A stretch of 64,000 bases of DNA, taken from Arabidopsis thaliana (lineage: Eukaryota; Streptophyta; Magnoliopsida; Brassicales; Brassicaceae). The notes below the pieces were generated by a model. That model made no database searches. It was not told the DNA's origin and worked only from the letters and a program-made list of their open reading frames with translations. Of this stretch, positions 1-12,392 are shown in pieces (the first letter of the stretch is position 1; each line of letters opens with the position of its first letter). The stretch is from contig NC_003071.7 in NCBI RefSeq assembly GCF_000001735.4, positions 1,809,001-1,873,000 of the forward strand, read 5' to 3'. Made by a program: the position numbers and the translations under genes.

Positions 1-2493
1 CATCGCATCCAAATACATGTTCCTCATATATCTAGGACCACCTGTAAAAGTAGCTGGCAAATAACATGCTAATCCTTGATATTTCAAATCACACTTTCCT
101 TCCTCTGAAGCCTTTTGCACGGAATTGTAATTATCTGCCCTCAAACTACTCTGGTTAAGTTTGATGTAACCAAGCCGGTTTGATTCTATTGCTATATAAG
201 AATCCACCAAGAATTGCTGCCATAGCCTTTTGGACCTAAGTAAAATATGCTTCTCATGTTTCCTTTCGTGAATTCTGAAGGCAAACCATTGCCTTATAGA
301 TATGAACTTGTTCTTCTTATCTTTACCAGCCCCTGTTTGATGTTTCTCAATTCCTGTTCTGAATCCATCTTCACCATAAGGGAACAAAAGAGGATATTGT
401 AGAGGAAGATAACACGGGAGAATTTCACTAATTCTTTGTAGTTTCCCTGATTTCTCTTCCACTATTATATCTCTGCATGGTATATCTATAGTGAAGTCTC
501 CAGGAATTAACATGGCTACCTCTGATGTCGTTGGTACATTATACACCCTGCCATCAGTTTCCCGTTTACTAACTATTCTCATATGCAAAGTCTCATCTGG
601 ATTAGCGTTGAACCTGCCCCTAGCAGTCCGTAAGTGATCAACATAAGGATTGACACTATACAACAATTTGATAACAGCATCAATAATTTCCTTTCTCAAC
701 TCTTTCTTTTTGTACTTTTCAGCATTAGCACCATTACTGGTAAGAATCAAATAAGTCAAATTTAAAACAGTAACAAAAACAACATCAACTTTATAAAATA
801 CAAATTAGTAACAATATAAGGAATTCACTAACCTGAGTGCTTCCGATCTGTTATCAACTTCATTCTCTGTGTCTACAATATATAACTGCATGAACTTTAG
901 AGGTATATCATTGTCTGATCTCAAACTCCCTATCCTATGGTAGTTCTCTGAAATGTTTACTGATTTCATCGTCATTGGTTAGCAATGCATAAAGTAATTC
1001 TGGTGAATTTTTAAGAAAAGGCAACTTCACTTGACCTTGCAAACAACATGATGTAAACTTGGGCTTCTTATTCTTAACTCTCTTTTCAATACGCTCACCA
1101 TGCCACATTATAGCTCCACAATATTCACATGAGTAAATAGGATCACCATGATCAATGTATATTGCATTCGAAAAAATAAATTGTTAAATTTAAAGGCTTT
1201 CCTTTCAAAATAATATATATTCATACCTGTTTTGTTTTTTCTTGAATTCATATTAAATTGACTCTCAAACTCTTCATGTTCTTTTCCTGCGAAAGATAAA
1301 TGTCAGTAGAGCTTATATATTTGTTACAACTTTGATTGAGGATTGGAACAAAGTTTCATATAATTCAATGAGAAAGTTATTGAATATAACACACCGTAAG
1401 AATGTTCCTCTATATTTTCATTAGAGGTACGACATCCCGGTCCAAAAGTGGCAAGTAGCCTCTTCTCAAGATCATCCAAAAACTCATAATTTTTTTTAAC
1501 CAGTTCAGTAATCTCGCCATCTTTTTTTTTTTGTAGTTGGTATATAGATCATAATCAACTTCGTCTTGAAAACCATTTTCAAGATCATCATGTATATTTT
1601 CCTCTGAACCTAACAAATAAGAAATTTATTTTGTTATACATCACATATTATAGTATTTTTAAACAGAGAAGAATATGTAAATGATTGCAGTTATGTTTAA
1701 TATTTACCATCAGATTCTCCATTACTGTCACATTCTCCTAAATTCATTTGATTTCCTGATTGCAGAAATTCAGGGAATATGGGATCATGTGTTCTGTCTC
1801 CTCGTCCACAATGTGTCAACTCATTTATCTGAAGAGGAATGTCATTGGTAAAGTTTCTAAACAATCTTTTATCCTTAGACGGGTTTGATGTCTCTCTTCT
1901 TCAAAAGTTGTTGTTGTGAATGGAGAACTAAGGTAGGAATTTGGTATATGATTTCCTGAATATAACAAAACGTTAGATAGTATAAAAGGTGACATGAGAT
2001 GTTTCAAGTTTGTAAACCATAACTTACCAAAGGGATACTGAGAATCATTTGCATCTGAAGGTAGATTATCATCATATGTTAAATGCCTTCGATATGATTG
2101 AATAGGACTTGAATGATCGATTCCTGCTGCATTGTTAACATTTCATAATAAATCTTGTTAAATCTAGTTATGTTATATAGGTCAACATATAAAGATAAAA
2201 TATATAATATACATTGATCTGTAAACTTAACTTGTTTTTGATGTTAAACATGACTGCAATGTGCCAGGCGTTTGACTAATGCTTGGTGTATGAACTCTTT
2301 GATTTGTAATATCACTTAGAACACTATTAAAAACAGAACTAACTGCCATTGATTTCTTCACACTTGGTCCATTGAATGACGATGGTGTATTTTCAGATGC
2401 TTCTCCATGTCTAAACCGCTTATCAAATGTGTTTTGAATAACATTAGACAAATCTGAATATTGACTTTCAAGAATTTTTTTCCTTTTTGACAT
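1..2493 (-). CDS. Helitron RepHel (Helitron-like N domain; C-terminal part outside window)
   Basis: The reverse strand of 1-730 translates into a clear Helitron-like N domain: the stretch PLLFPYGEDGF, then FRIHER, a long helical block, and ATFTGGPRYM close to the window edge. In the family this domain precedes the HUH Rep nuclease and the Pif1-type SF1 helicase, both of which would lie left of position 1. The gene is split by introns; upstream exons sit at about 840-1120, 1410-1610, 1730-2130 and 2240-2493, the last giving an N-terminal start MSKRKKILESQYSDLS at 2493. N-terminal exon limits are uncertain because this part is poorly conserved. Role: rolling-circle transposition of the surrounding element. 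I read no stop in the 1-730 exon, but completeness cannot be judged. Confidence 0.8.
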
Positions 2494-3133
2494 GGTGAAC
2501 AAAGAAAATGAAATACAGCAAAAATGATAGCTAAACACTCATAAACTTCATCATTGAGAAATGACTGTTCTATAACATGTTAACCTACTTATGTGCTCTT
2601 TTATTTGCTTTGCGGCCATAAAAGATTTTAAGAATATTTACTGTTATGTCATTTAACTAAACTGGTTAAGATTTTCACTATTTATATGGAAACAGTTATT
2701 AATTAGTTACATGATCGAATTGATTGATCTTTATCTTATGTAAATATGGTTATTTTGTTTTCTTAAAAAGAATTCTATTATTCAATTTATAATCTATGAA
2801 GATCTTTTTTCTTTGTATAGGATCAACTCGAGGACTACAGGGAATCATTGTGGTTGTGAGAGTTTCAAGTGATATGAATTCTTCTCAAGTCTATAAGCCA
2901 TTGACTACTTATTTTAAGTCATTAACTTCTTTTTTGATTTATAAGAACTAAGATATTAACATTTCATAGGAAATTTTTGGTTAGATACATAGATTAATAT
3001 ACATAAAATTAAGCATTCTTAAACCATTACAAAATATAATAGAATCCGAACATTAAGATAGATAGAAATGTACAAAAAGAACAGAGTTTAACTTCAAAAA
3101 ACAAAAAACAAACGCACAAACTTCATCATAGTT
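2494..3133. other. Helitron interior, no gene seen
   Basis: AT-rich spacer between the RepHel start and the first RPA-like gene. No open frame of note and no repeat recognised. Confidence 0.6.
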
Positions 3134-4420
3134 TTAGTTCTCATCAACGACCTCCATCATTACATCGTCCTCTTCATCTTCAATCATGTATCCGTGGCTG
3201 CATTTCAAAATCATCTTGGCAATTAGTAATTTTAGCAATTACAATATAGAACTAAGAAAAATATGTATACTTACAGCCATGTTGGTATGTCAATTTCCTC
3301 GAATTTAGGATCGATGTATAGCTTTGAAAAGCCCCAATCACTCATGAGAACATTATTACCTGTAATGTTTAAACAAAGTTTTCTATATTAAGATGAAGAC
3401 ACAATCTATAGTATTACTTAGAAGTAAAATTCAAAGTAATTACCATGATAATTTGTAATTCTCCAGTTTTGGAGAACAACAACGATAGGTTCATAATTGT
3501 AAGTAATCAAGTTGATTCTCTTTAACCAATGGTTCACAAACCAATCACATATCTGACCAACAGCAATACAGATTACCTCGTTTCCCCTATTACAGAAAAC
3601 TCAATACCATCACTAATAAGATTATCTATGGTTATATTCTAAGAGTATAAATAGACTACGATCTATCTCATAATGAAAATACTTACACATTGTCCGCAAT
3701 GGTGAATTTCACATATCTTGCTTCATAATCTGTCTCTCTTGGACGACATACAAATGGAAATCTCCTAATGTTAGAAACCCATTTTATAATACCCATTGCA
3801 TCTGAAACATTTAATATAGAGTAAGTTGTCAGGAATATATGACAATAAAAGTGTGTTTCGGCATAAGTTACAGAAAACAGAACATCATATGATCTCAAAT
3901 ATAAAATAATAGATTACCACAAAGAAACTCCATATCCTGCGGTGCAGCATTCTCAATATCAGACGGAGCCGCAAACTCAAAAACCCTACTTCTTGAAAGT
4001 GGAGGAACATGCCACATGGTTGTTTGTCTGAGAAACTTGATCTGTTTCGAGCAAAATGAGTATCTAACAGACATTGTATTAACGACAACTCGAAAGTCGG
4101 ACATGTAATACCAAAAACCATCTTTTAGTACATCCTTGTACTTCCACAGAATGGTTCCTTCTTGAATAGTAGCATCAATTCGATTATACTACATAAAAAT
4201 ATTCAAAATCAGTAAATTTAGAAATCTAGGGTTTCGAAATCCACCAAGTCACAGTATAAAATATGCTAATATATAAAATTACCTTTGAATCGATCAGCAT
4301 AAGCGTGGTTACAACACCATCTCTTGGTGGATTGTGATGGCAGATTCCAAGAATCTTCACATAGACACGTTATTTGGTGATGTGAACACCTATGTCAGAT
4401 AAAAGATGCATCCGCTCCAT
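3134..4420 (-). pseudogene. RPA70-like OB-fold gene, copy 1 (premature stop in exon 1)
   Basis: Six-exon minus-strand gene with the same layout as the two copies to its right. Exon 1 starts MERMHLLSDIGVHITK at 4420 and then meets TAA at 4370-4372 exactly where copies 2-4 continue into the conserved VKIL strand. Exon 2 (about 3918-4188) carries the DUF223-type OB fold with FWYYMSDFRVVV. Exon 3 gives DAMGIIKWVS ... YEARYVKFTIADN, exon 4 gives WFVNHW..NYEPIVVVLQNWRI, exon 5 a short block with WGFSKLYIDP, and exon 6 an acidic tail ending at 3134. The family binds single-stranded DNA; in Helitrons RPA-like proteins are thought to help replication of the transposon strand. Only one clear lesion is visible, so a downstream start is possible, but the first OB strand would be lost. 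Confidence 0.75.
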
Positions 4421-5206
4421 TGAAATTGATAACACCTATCGCACTCTAAGCCAGAAGAAGAATCTAAGAACTGAAAAGAAGTCTGTAAACAAACACACAG
4501 AATTGTCTATTTTATAGAAGATTGAAGAGTTGCAATCATTGAGAAAACAGTTCTAGAACATCCAAAAATCGAGAAACTGAAACGTTAAATACATTTTAAT
4601 ATTATTAATATATAAATATAATATAAGCTTCCATTCTTTGCTTATCATTTTTGTTATTTATATAAACTGAATATATTAGAGAGTATATTCTTAGAATGTT
4701 ATGGTTAAGATTTAAGATATTGTTATGGAATGATTATATACATATTGATACTATCATATGAAATTATAATTTAGGCTTGTATTGTTAATTTATATGTATT
4801 ACAATTTTTCTTTTTATGTATTAAAACTTGATTTAAATTACTTAGTTCATATGCTGAGTTTTTTTTTTCGTGTATACAGATAAAGAGCTAAAGAGTGGAA
4901 CTCATCATCTCCATATAAGGTTAGATACTAAGAACTCTTATAATGCATAGGTATATTTTCTGTAAATATTGCCACTTGATTCTTATCTGCTTAAATAAAA
5001 TACTAACTTGAAGATTAAAATAGGAAAAAGATTAAACTGAAATAATGTCTTCCAAAATGAACACAATGTAAAATAAGTCTTAGAAACTTTCCAACAATAG
5101 TTCAAAAGATAAAACCAAAATAAACTTAGAATCATTTCAGTTTGATTTTTAAAAGCAATGTAAATTGCTTATACAAATGCCTCTTTAGACGAATCTGACT
5201 CTAAGA
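4421..5206. other. Helitron interior spacer
   Basis: AT-rich intergenic DNA between RPA-like copies 1 and 2. No coding signal or clear repeat found. Confidence 0.55.
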
Positions 5207-6487
5207 TTAGTCCTGTGTAACATACTCGATCCTCCCATCAACAGACCCAACTGGTTCATCTGCAAAGAAATTGCTTTAACAAAAATGTAAAAGATGTCAA
5301 ATTTCTTGAATAACTTAGTATCTAAGTCACAAAAACAATAGTCGAATGTCTTTCACATACATGTAACATGATACATCAAAGTCTGAGAAATTTTCTTCAA
5401 TGAAGACTCTTGAACATCCATACTCACTGATTAAGGCCTTAGATCCTATAATATTTGTTATCATTCTGTTGATTAGTTATATATCACAGAATTTAACATT
5501 GTAAGTAAAGAGTATAACATATTAACATATTTCAACTAACCTTTAAACATAGAAGTTCTAAAGAACCGGAGCACTGTAGTGAGTGGCTCATAGTTGTAAC
5601 CTTTTGAACCAATAAGTTGATAAAACTTTGACAGAAAAGACTCACACACAGATCCTCTAGCAACACAAGTTATAATCCTCTCACTACAACCAAAGAAAAT
5701 ACAAATTTATCATACTACACATATATGTCTATTCCTAACTAATTTCAATACCAATATAAGTCCATGATTGTTAACTTACTGATTATCTCTGATGGTAAAT
5801 GTCACATATCTGGCCTCATAGTTTGATTCCCCTTCAGGACAGCAATATGGAAAACTCGACACAGTTGAGACAGTTGTTATAACTCCAATAGCATCTAACA
5901 ATAACAGAACAATAAGTCAGTATTAATCCAAATATTAGTACTAGGGAATTACAATTGCAAGAAACGTTATACTATAAAATTAAGACTTAAATTACCGACT
6001 ACATGATCGTCAGATTCTCCATTGACTTCATCTTGATGAATGAATTGGAGAGAACTTTCTTTTGCTCTATCACTTACATGCCACATTTTAGTGTGCCACA
6101 TAAACTCAATTTCATAATGAAAATCTGTGTACTTTGGTATTGTTGTTGCTCTCTTCAATCGAAAGTGTTGAAGGTAATACCACTTTCCTTCAAATAGAGT
6201 AGTCTTAAAATTGTTCATATACTCGCCCCAAGGTATTCTAGCATCGATTCTGTTTCCCTGAATAAAAAGAGAACCATATAAAATTCGTTGGTAAATAAGA
6301 GAAAGCTCAAACCAAAATAACAATTCAAATATACATCATAGATACTAACCTTCACGTCACAGAGGATCATGGTACACAGAGTTGGTTTGTTCATAGACTG
6401 CAGATCCCAGATGCTTAATATTTTCACATGTAGAACATGATTGTTCGTGTGTAAATTTAGATCTGGGATATAGTTTCTCTCGGCCAT
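5207..6487 (-). CDS. RPA70-like OB-fold protein, copy 2 (intact frame)
   Basis: Six exons read without a stop: exon 1 6348-6487 (starts MAERNYIPDLN, with the strand HVLHVKILSIWDL), exon 2 about 5995-6258 (KWYYLQHFRLKRA, HVSDRAKESSLQFI), exon 3 about 5780-5895 (DAIGVITTVS ... YEARYVTFTIRDN), exon 4 about 5541-5685 (NYEPLTTVLRFFRTS), exon 5 about 5361-5445 (EYGCSRVFIE), exon 6 down to TAA at 5207. Two OB folds corresponding to RPA70 DBD-A and DBD-B can be recognised; the C-terminal zinc-ribbon OB fold of full RPA70 is missing, so this is a short form of roughly 300 residues. It lies inside the Helitron, in the same orientation as RepHel. The function is inferred from family: binding single-stranded DNA. 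Confidence 0.8.
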
Positions 6488-6600
6488 TGGAAGTTAGGAT
6501 ATTAATTTTAGCAGATTTTTGTAAAAAGATAGATTGAGGGAAGTTAACCTAATATTGCTCTTATATATATATTGAAGTAGCACGAGGAAAGAGGAATATA

Positions 6601-6676
6601 GATTCACTGAATATATATGAAAGGTTTCTTGCTATATAGATTCAGTGAATATATATGAAAGGTTTCTTGCTATATA
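6601..6676. repeat. 38-bp tandem duplication
   Basis: Two adjacent copies of a 38-bp unit beginning GATTCACTGAATATATATGA (second copy GATTCAGTGAATA...), each ending in TTTCTTGCTATATA, just upstream of RPA-like copy 2. They differ by one base. The remainder of 6488-7162 is AT-rich without a gene. Confidence 0.85.
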
Positions 6677-7162
6677 TCCGTTCAAATCATTTAGTGAATA
6701 TAAGAATAGATACTAACCGATTCTGTAGCCAATCACCATATATAAAAGTCTTTTTGCTAATGATTGCTGATATGTTAAGTAGATAATGACTAAAAGAAAG
6801 TATTTGGATTAAGCAAGGATATAAATAATGGTTGATTATGGTTAAATTCCAAAACGAATTTTTAAATATTCTATCAAACCAAGTTAGTTAATACATACTA
6901 ACATTGTTGCCTTATTCAAATTTCAGGAATTTGAAGTCGGAGAAGATAGCACAATCCATTAAGGTTAGATGATTCTTCTTTTAATCTTGTCATTAAAGTT
7001 CTATAGTGTTGTAAAACATTTCATTTTAAAAATTGTTAAACATAAGGATGCATTAGCAAACAACTTTAAAGTAGTCACAAGAAATCCAACTTACATCATA
7101 TGAAAATAACATAGTTCAACAAACATAGCATCATTGATTGCTTATACAAATCAATGAGCATA

Positions 7163-8535
7163 TTACAACTTAGAAATTGGAATCAACACTCTCCATGAAA
7201 ATGTCATCATCCTCATCATCTGATCCTGCAAAGTTACTCCTATGAAACAGATACCAAATACATACGAAGTTAATGTATATATATACTTGTAATGGAAATT
7301 ACAATATAGGGAAGAAGGCTGTAAATTACAGATAATTGTTCTTGTCGATTCCTCGAAAATTTGGATCAATGTGAACCTTTGAACACCCATAAACACTTAT
7401 CAAGCATGGTTTTCCTGATAACCAAACAAAAGAATTTGAAAATCATAAATATCATGATCTCGAGATATTATCATCATCTGAAATCTGAAATGATTCAAAT
7501 AAGAAAAGTACCTTCAAACTCTGATATTTTCCAGAAACGAAGAATAATCATCACAGGCTCCATCTTAAAATTAGGTTCACTTATTTTCTTGTACCATTTT
7601 CTTTCAAACTCTTCACAAGAACTTCCTACAGCAACACATTTGATGTACTTGTGCCTATAATATTAAGTGTACTCAGAAAATATTAAGAATCTACTAACTA
7701 TCTTTCGAAATAATATAGAAAGAAAAAAATCTTACATAGAATCTTTCAAAGTGAACACCAAGTATCTTGATGCAAAGTCACTCTCCCAATCTCTAGCAAC
7801 CCAAGGTATCTTCCCGATGGGAGATACTGATTCAATTACTCCCATTGCATCTGAAATTGAACATACAAAGGTTCAATTGTTAAATGGTATTGATCTTCAT
7901 CCAAATCTTTTGTTTCAATGAACCGAATATCACTTACAAAAAACTCACCAACAACAAATTTCTTTTGAATAGGAGCTGCGTGTTTGATAGTATGGAAATC
8001 AACACACTCAATGAAATGGTATCTACTCTTAGGCGTAACAGGTTCCATTGTAGTCTTTTTCAAAAACTCAATTTGGAACACATGAGTAGAGAATCTTTCA
8101 AGTGGATTAGCTACAACCACTTTGAAGTTTGAGAGTATATACCATTTTCCTTCTCTTAATGTAGAAATCATTTCTTCTTTGTATGCATGTCTTGAAGACT
8201 TAGCATCGATTCGATGTCCCTGAGATCATATATAAATTCATAGTGAATCTATATGGAGTTTTCACAATGATAATCATAGTCTTTTTAAATATATAGAGTA
8301 TAAATATATGTAAAAATATTGCATGGATTTAAAATCTCCAAAAGATCAGGTAAATAACAACTGAATACAAAATATAACTGCAAATAGATTTTCATACCTT
8401 CTCATCAACTAAAATCATGGTAGGTTCTTCCCCGAAGTAATTAGGAGGCCAATTCCACAACCTCAGTATCTTAACAAATACAAAAGCACGGGTTTTTTTA
8501 GGACGCAAGTCAGAAAAGGTTTTGAAATTCAACAT
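7163..8535 (-). CDS. RPA70-like OB-fold protein, copy 3 (intact frame)
   Basis: Six exons, no stop found: exon 1 8398-8535 (MLNFKTFSDLRPKKTR, strand FVFVKILRLWNW), exon 2 about 7948-8220 (KWYILSNFKVVVANP), exon 3 about 7736-7852 (DAMGVIESVSPIG ... SRYLVFTLKDS), exon 4 about 7511-7655 (KWYKKISEPNFKMEPVMIIL), exon 5 about 7332-7417 (VYGCSKVHIDPNF), exon 6 with an acidic segment and TAA at 7163. The exon structure and the position of the conserved DAxGVI, FTLKD and YGCSKVHI blocks are the same as in copies 1 and 2, so the three are tandem paralogues created inside the element. The C-terminal zinc OB fold is absent. Predicted role: single-stranded-DNA binding during Helitron transposition. Confidence 0.8.
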
Positions 8536-9141
8536 TTCCAGAAGTTCTCTAACGCTTGAAAATGTTTTCTCTGTACAGGAAACTGAAAGAGATAAGGAGA
8601 GAGTCTATTGATCTTTCCAATAAACGTAAGTTCTCAAATTTTCGAAATAAATTAAATCTGATATGAATTTTCAGAGTTCAACCAATGAATGATTACTTTT
8701 TTTTGAATTTAGACAGATTCTTTTGAGTATTTCAAGATCCATTGATCTTTTAGATATATGCATAAGCTATATTTCACAATATTTATTATACATCACATCT
8801 TACTTTATATTATACACAACTACATAATATAGCTTAGGTAGGAAATTAGGATACCAGTCTTGAAGATTATTCTATAGTTTCATCTGTTCCAATTTAACCT
8901 TGAAACAGATATTCACAGTTGTTATGATAATGAATCTAGTATAAGAGTATAAATATGTAGTTGCATTCTAAAAATTAAAGTTTTTCAATAAAAACCATTG
9001 TAAATAGAAATACATGTAAAAATATAAAATTCTCTTAATACTTATTAAAAAACTTACTGAAAAAGGTAAACCAAATCAGAAATTCTGACTTTTATTAAAT
9101 CCAAAACAAAATAAAGAACATGAAAACAGAATACTAAAATG
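8536..9141. other. Helitron interior spacer
   Basis: AT-rich DNA between RPA-like copies 3 and 4; no gene or structured repeat recognised. Confidence 0.55.
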
Positions 9142-11701
9142 TTATTCCTTGTATCTTTTTGTCTTCACTTTGGTTAATCCTTTAGTTTTTGAGGCTAGAG
9201 GATCGATTTCGTCAACTACTCCTGCAGTCAGTAGACTTCCAGCGTCATCCTTGATAATTTTCAACTCATCAGCATTTTCTATTATCACGTTGGTTCCAAT
9301 CTCATCATCTCCATTTTCTAAGTTAACCCTAGAGCATAACTTCTTAGAAGTACTCGATTGATCAACTATATCTATTAAATCAGCTGAACCACACTTAGAT
9401 GAAGGAGTACTTAGTTCATTATTCGTAGCATCAGAAAAGTTCTCACAGCTATTTGTTAACATCAACGGACCCTAACTCACAAAATAGAGAAATATATAAG
9501 TTTTAGAGTACAAAACAGCAAAGAGCATCACAAATTGTATTAAGTTGTTTAGTCATACCTGTTCCTCAGAACCAATGGTTAGTGGATCATCCTGAGTGTT
9601 TTCAAGCAAACCTGATTCTTCTTTGGTTATATCTATTCCAAGATGCACCTTTGTAACTTTGTGAATATCTTTGCCACCATAAATATTGGCTTTCTCAACA
9701 CTTACCAGAAAATGGAATGTCTTTCCACACAAATTAGTGATTACATCAGGTTTGATGGTAGGATCTTCAATCTAAAAACATGACGGACATTATGATTAGT
9801 AATCTACATTAATAACATAAACGTATCTATACCACTAAGAGAGTGACAATTTGTATAACATATACCTCTTCGTATTGTCCATCTAATAACTCTTCAGAAG
9901 ACTTTCTAATGAGATTGGTTGCATTATTTTCAAACACCATGAGCTTAATTTCACCTGTCTGATCCATTACACGAATATGAAGCTTGTACCTGGAGTAAAG
10001 TGAATTGTACATATCAAAATAATCTACACTGGTAAACCTGTTTACTCTATTAAAGACTTCTAGGAGACATAATTATTTTATATCTTTTACAAATTATAAG
10101 AGTAAATCTTACCTTGCCTCAACATTTGTGATGCTCTCCTGATATTTGTCACACCAAAACTTAGGTTTCGTAGGTGCTTGGATCCTCTTAACAGTACTGG
10201 TTGATTCTTTAACCAACTCAATTTTTCTGTTACATTTAGGACATCCAAAATAGAACCATCCCCAGTCGGTATCAATGGCAAAAATGGAACCAAGTATTCT
10301 CCACTGCCCAACCTGATTTACAATTTCAAGACAATTGGTTAGTACATAAGCTAAACACAGTAATTGAGGATTTAATTCAATTATACTTACATCTCTCCCA
10401 TTAAGTAAATCAACAATTGTTTTGGCAGGATAATCGAAAAAATCAACTGATTTAGTCTTAATGATGTCACGGTTTACATAACTGTCCTGAATAGTTAGAG
10501 CAAGGCCATCACTTGGTAGTCTGTTAAGAAGCAGATGTTTGGTTAACATGTTTGTGAAGTTAAGCAGAACAATATAAGTCATAATTTAAATAAACACTCA
10601 CGATTTGACGAACAGATCCACCTCAGGAACATGAACCGGATGGATGATGACATCCGAAACATCAAAAGCACTTGTAATACTAATCTCACCTAGTTCACAG
10701 AATTAGACAATATATGTTAGACATGCAAATATACATCAATTATGATACTTTAGACATATTTAAGGGAAGAGTGGATACTTTTGAAGTTATTGATTTTAGC
10801 ATAGCGTATAAGGACAACTGTCTTCTGGTCATGCTTAACACTTTTTAAAGCACTGAATACTTTCTCAGCAAACACACCCCACAAAGTGCAAGACAAAAGC
10901 TCATTGCTTCAATATAGAAAACATGAACAATATTACTTCAACTGAACAAATAACTGCTATATTGCAAAATTATTGAACACGAACTCTGAAGACTTGCCTG
11001 ACATCTCTTATTTGAAACTCAAGTTTTTTGTTTGGTTTGTTTTGAGCAACAATCTCATCAACTTTACCAACACTGACCACTTGACCTAATATGTCTGCCA
11101 TTGTAAAGATTACTCTGTTACTATTAAAATACATAACAAAAGATAGAATTTGAGTTAAAACATGATAGGGAATTTAGAAAATACTAACCAATTAGAACAT
11201 TCTCATCATAACTCTCGGTCTTAATCCCTTCAAAGTCCGCAAGATCAAGAAAAACACTATCCGATACAGAATCACATTTACTCACTTCAGTGTTGTGCTT
11301 AAAGCCCATGGGATAGCTCAAACTCGATATCTTGTACTTGCCAGTGGAAGGACTCAAATTGAAGTTATCAATGATCTTCCAATCACCGACCTTCAATGAC
11401 CTGTGAAACTTGCCAATATAATGCTTTCTAAGAGTGACCTGCATCTTAGATCCCTATATCAAACGAAAGAAATAAGGAGAAACATTAGCATATGTTGTAA
11501 TGAAACTTCTTGAATTAATATAGATTCATATATATAATCAATAGCACTCAAGCATACATTTTCATCACATATGATGACATCTAACGTTTCTACATTATCT
11601 TTGGTTTGCCTCCACAGATGAAGAATCTTGACTCGCACACGCCAATTCGTTTTGAAAGGCTTGACATCACTAAGATACGTTAAGCCTAAAGGTAAACTCA
11701 T
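9142..11701 (-). CDS. Full-size RPA70-like protein (three OB folds, degenerate zinc ribbon), copy 4
   Basis: About ten exons on the minus strand, first ATG at 11701 (MSLPLGLTYLSDVKPF, strand WRVRVKILHLWRQ) and TAG at 9142-9144. Exons 1-5 supply the DBD-A and DBD-B type OB folds (KVGDWKIIDNF, LADILGQVVSVGKVDEIV, LEFQIRDV, TVVLIRYAKINNF). Exon 7 (10112-10312) is the zinc-ribbon OB fold of the third domain: WFYFGCPKCNRKI has the first Cys pair, but the second pair reads WCDKYQ, with Tyr where RPA70 has the last Cys. Exon 8 continues the fold (MDQTGEIKLMVFENNA). The last two exons give an acidic, low-complexity tail ending in basic KVKTKRYKE. It is the RPA copy closest to the Helitron 5' end. RPA70 family proteins coat single-stranded DNA; here a role in transposition is inferred. 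Confidence 0.8.
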
Positions 11702-12392
11702 TGATCCTATGTAGACTACGACGAAAAGTAATCCGAGTTGGTTTAGATTTGATGCTATTGATTCAATATTTATACTAAATTAATTACAGTTGAAGCCCTA
11801 AACCACACCCGAAATTTATGGTAATGGAAATCACAACTCAATATCTATCGTAATCGAATATAGGAATAATACATGTTTGGTTGTGATCGCAGAATATATT
11901 TTCGCAATATTGAATATCTAGGAGAAGCGGCAAAATATTGAACTTGGCAGGATCTTGAAGAGACCAGTTGGATTCGTCGAGTTGTAGGTAATATCCATTT
12001 AAGATATCAATCAGAGAATATTATATCTCTTACGGATTTGGGAAATTCAACTTATTAGTTGGGATTTGGAGAATATTGTAGTTCTTCAGAGAATATATTA
12101 GAGAAGAGGGAAAATCAAGATCTTCTCTGTGATTTTTTGAGGCGAGATTTCACGTGTTAATGGGCCAAATGACGCGTGAAGAAGAAAAAAAGAGGCCCAT
12201 TACGTCTAAATGAAGATCCGCGTGTTTCTGTTCAGGGTCGGATTCACGGACGGCTTGGGTCGGCTCAAACGCAGGAGGAAATTGACCTTTTTACCCTTAA
12301 TTCGTCTTTTTTTTTTCCTATAACGTGAAATTTAAAAACGGCTTATGTGGCTTGTAATTTTTCTGCCCCTCATTCTCTCTTAATAGTATAGA
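11702..12392. promoter_or_regulatory. Helitron 5' region, presumed promoter of the first cargo gene
   Basis: 690 bp between the first RPA ATG and the element terminus at 12392. It contains a GC-richer patch (12215-12285) unlike the surrounding AT-rich DNA. No core promoter could be fixed with confidence. Confidence 0.4.

Larger units (their letters stand above)
1..12392 (-). mobile_element. Large autonomous-type Helitron (5' part; 3' end lies left of window)
   Basis: The minus-strand 5' terminus reads TCTATACTATTAAGAGAG starting at 12392 and is preceded by A (12393 is T on the plus strand), the canonical A|TC Helitron junction and the terminal motif common to Arabidopsis Helitrons. Downstream of it, all in the same orientation, lie four RPA70-like OB-fold genes (11701 to 3134) and then a RepHel-type gene that runs off position 1. 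RPA plus RepHel is the known cargo of plant autonomous Helitrons. The 3' hairpin and CTRR end are not in the window, so total length is unknown but exceeds 12.4 kb. One RPA copy carries an in-frame stop, so this copy may no longer be fully active. Confidence 0.88.
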
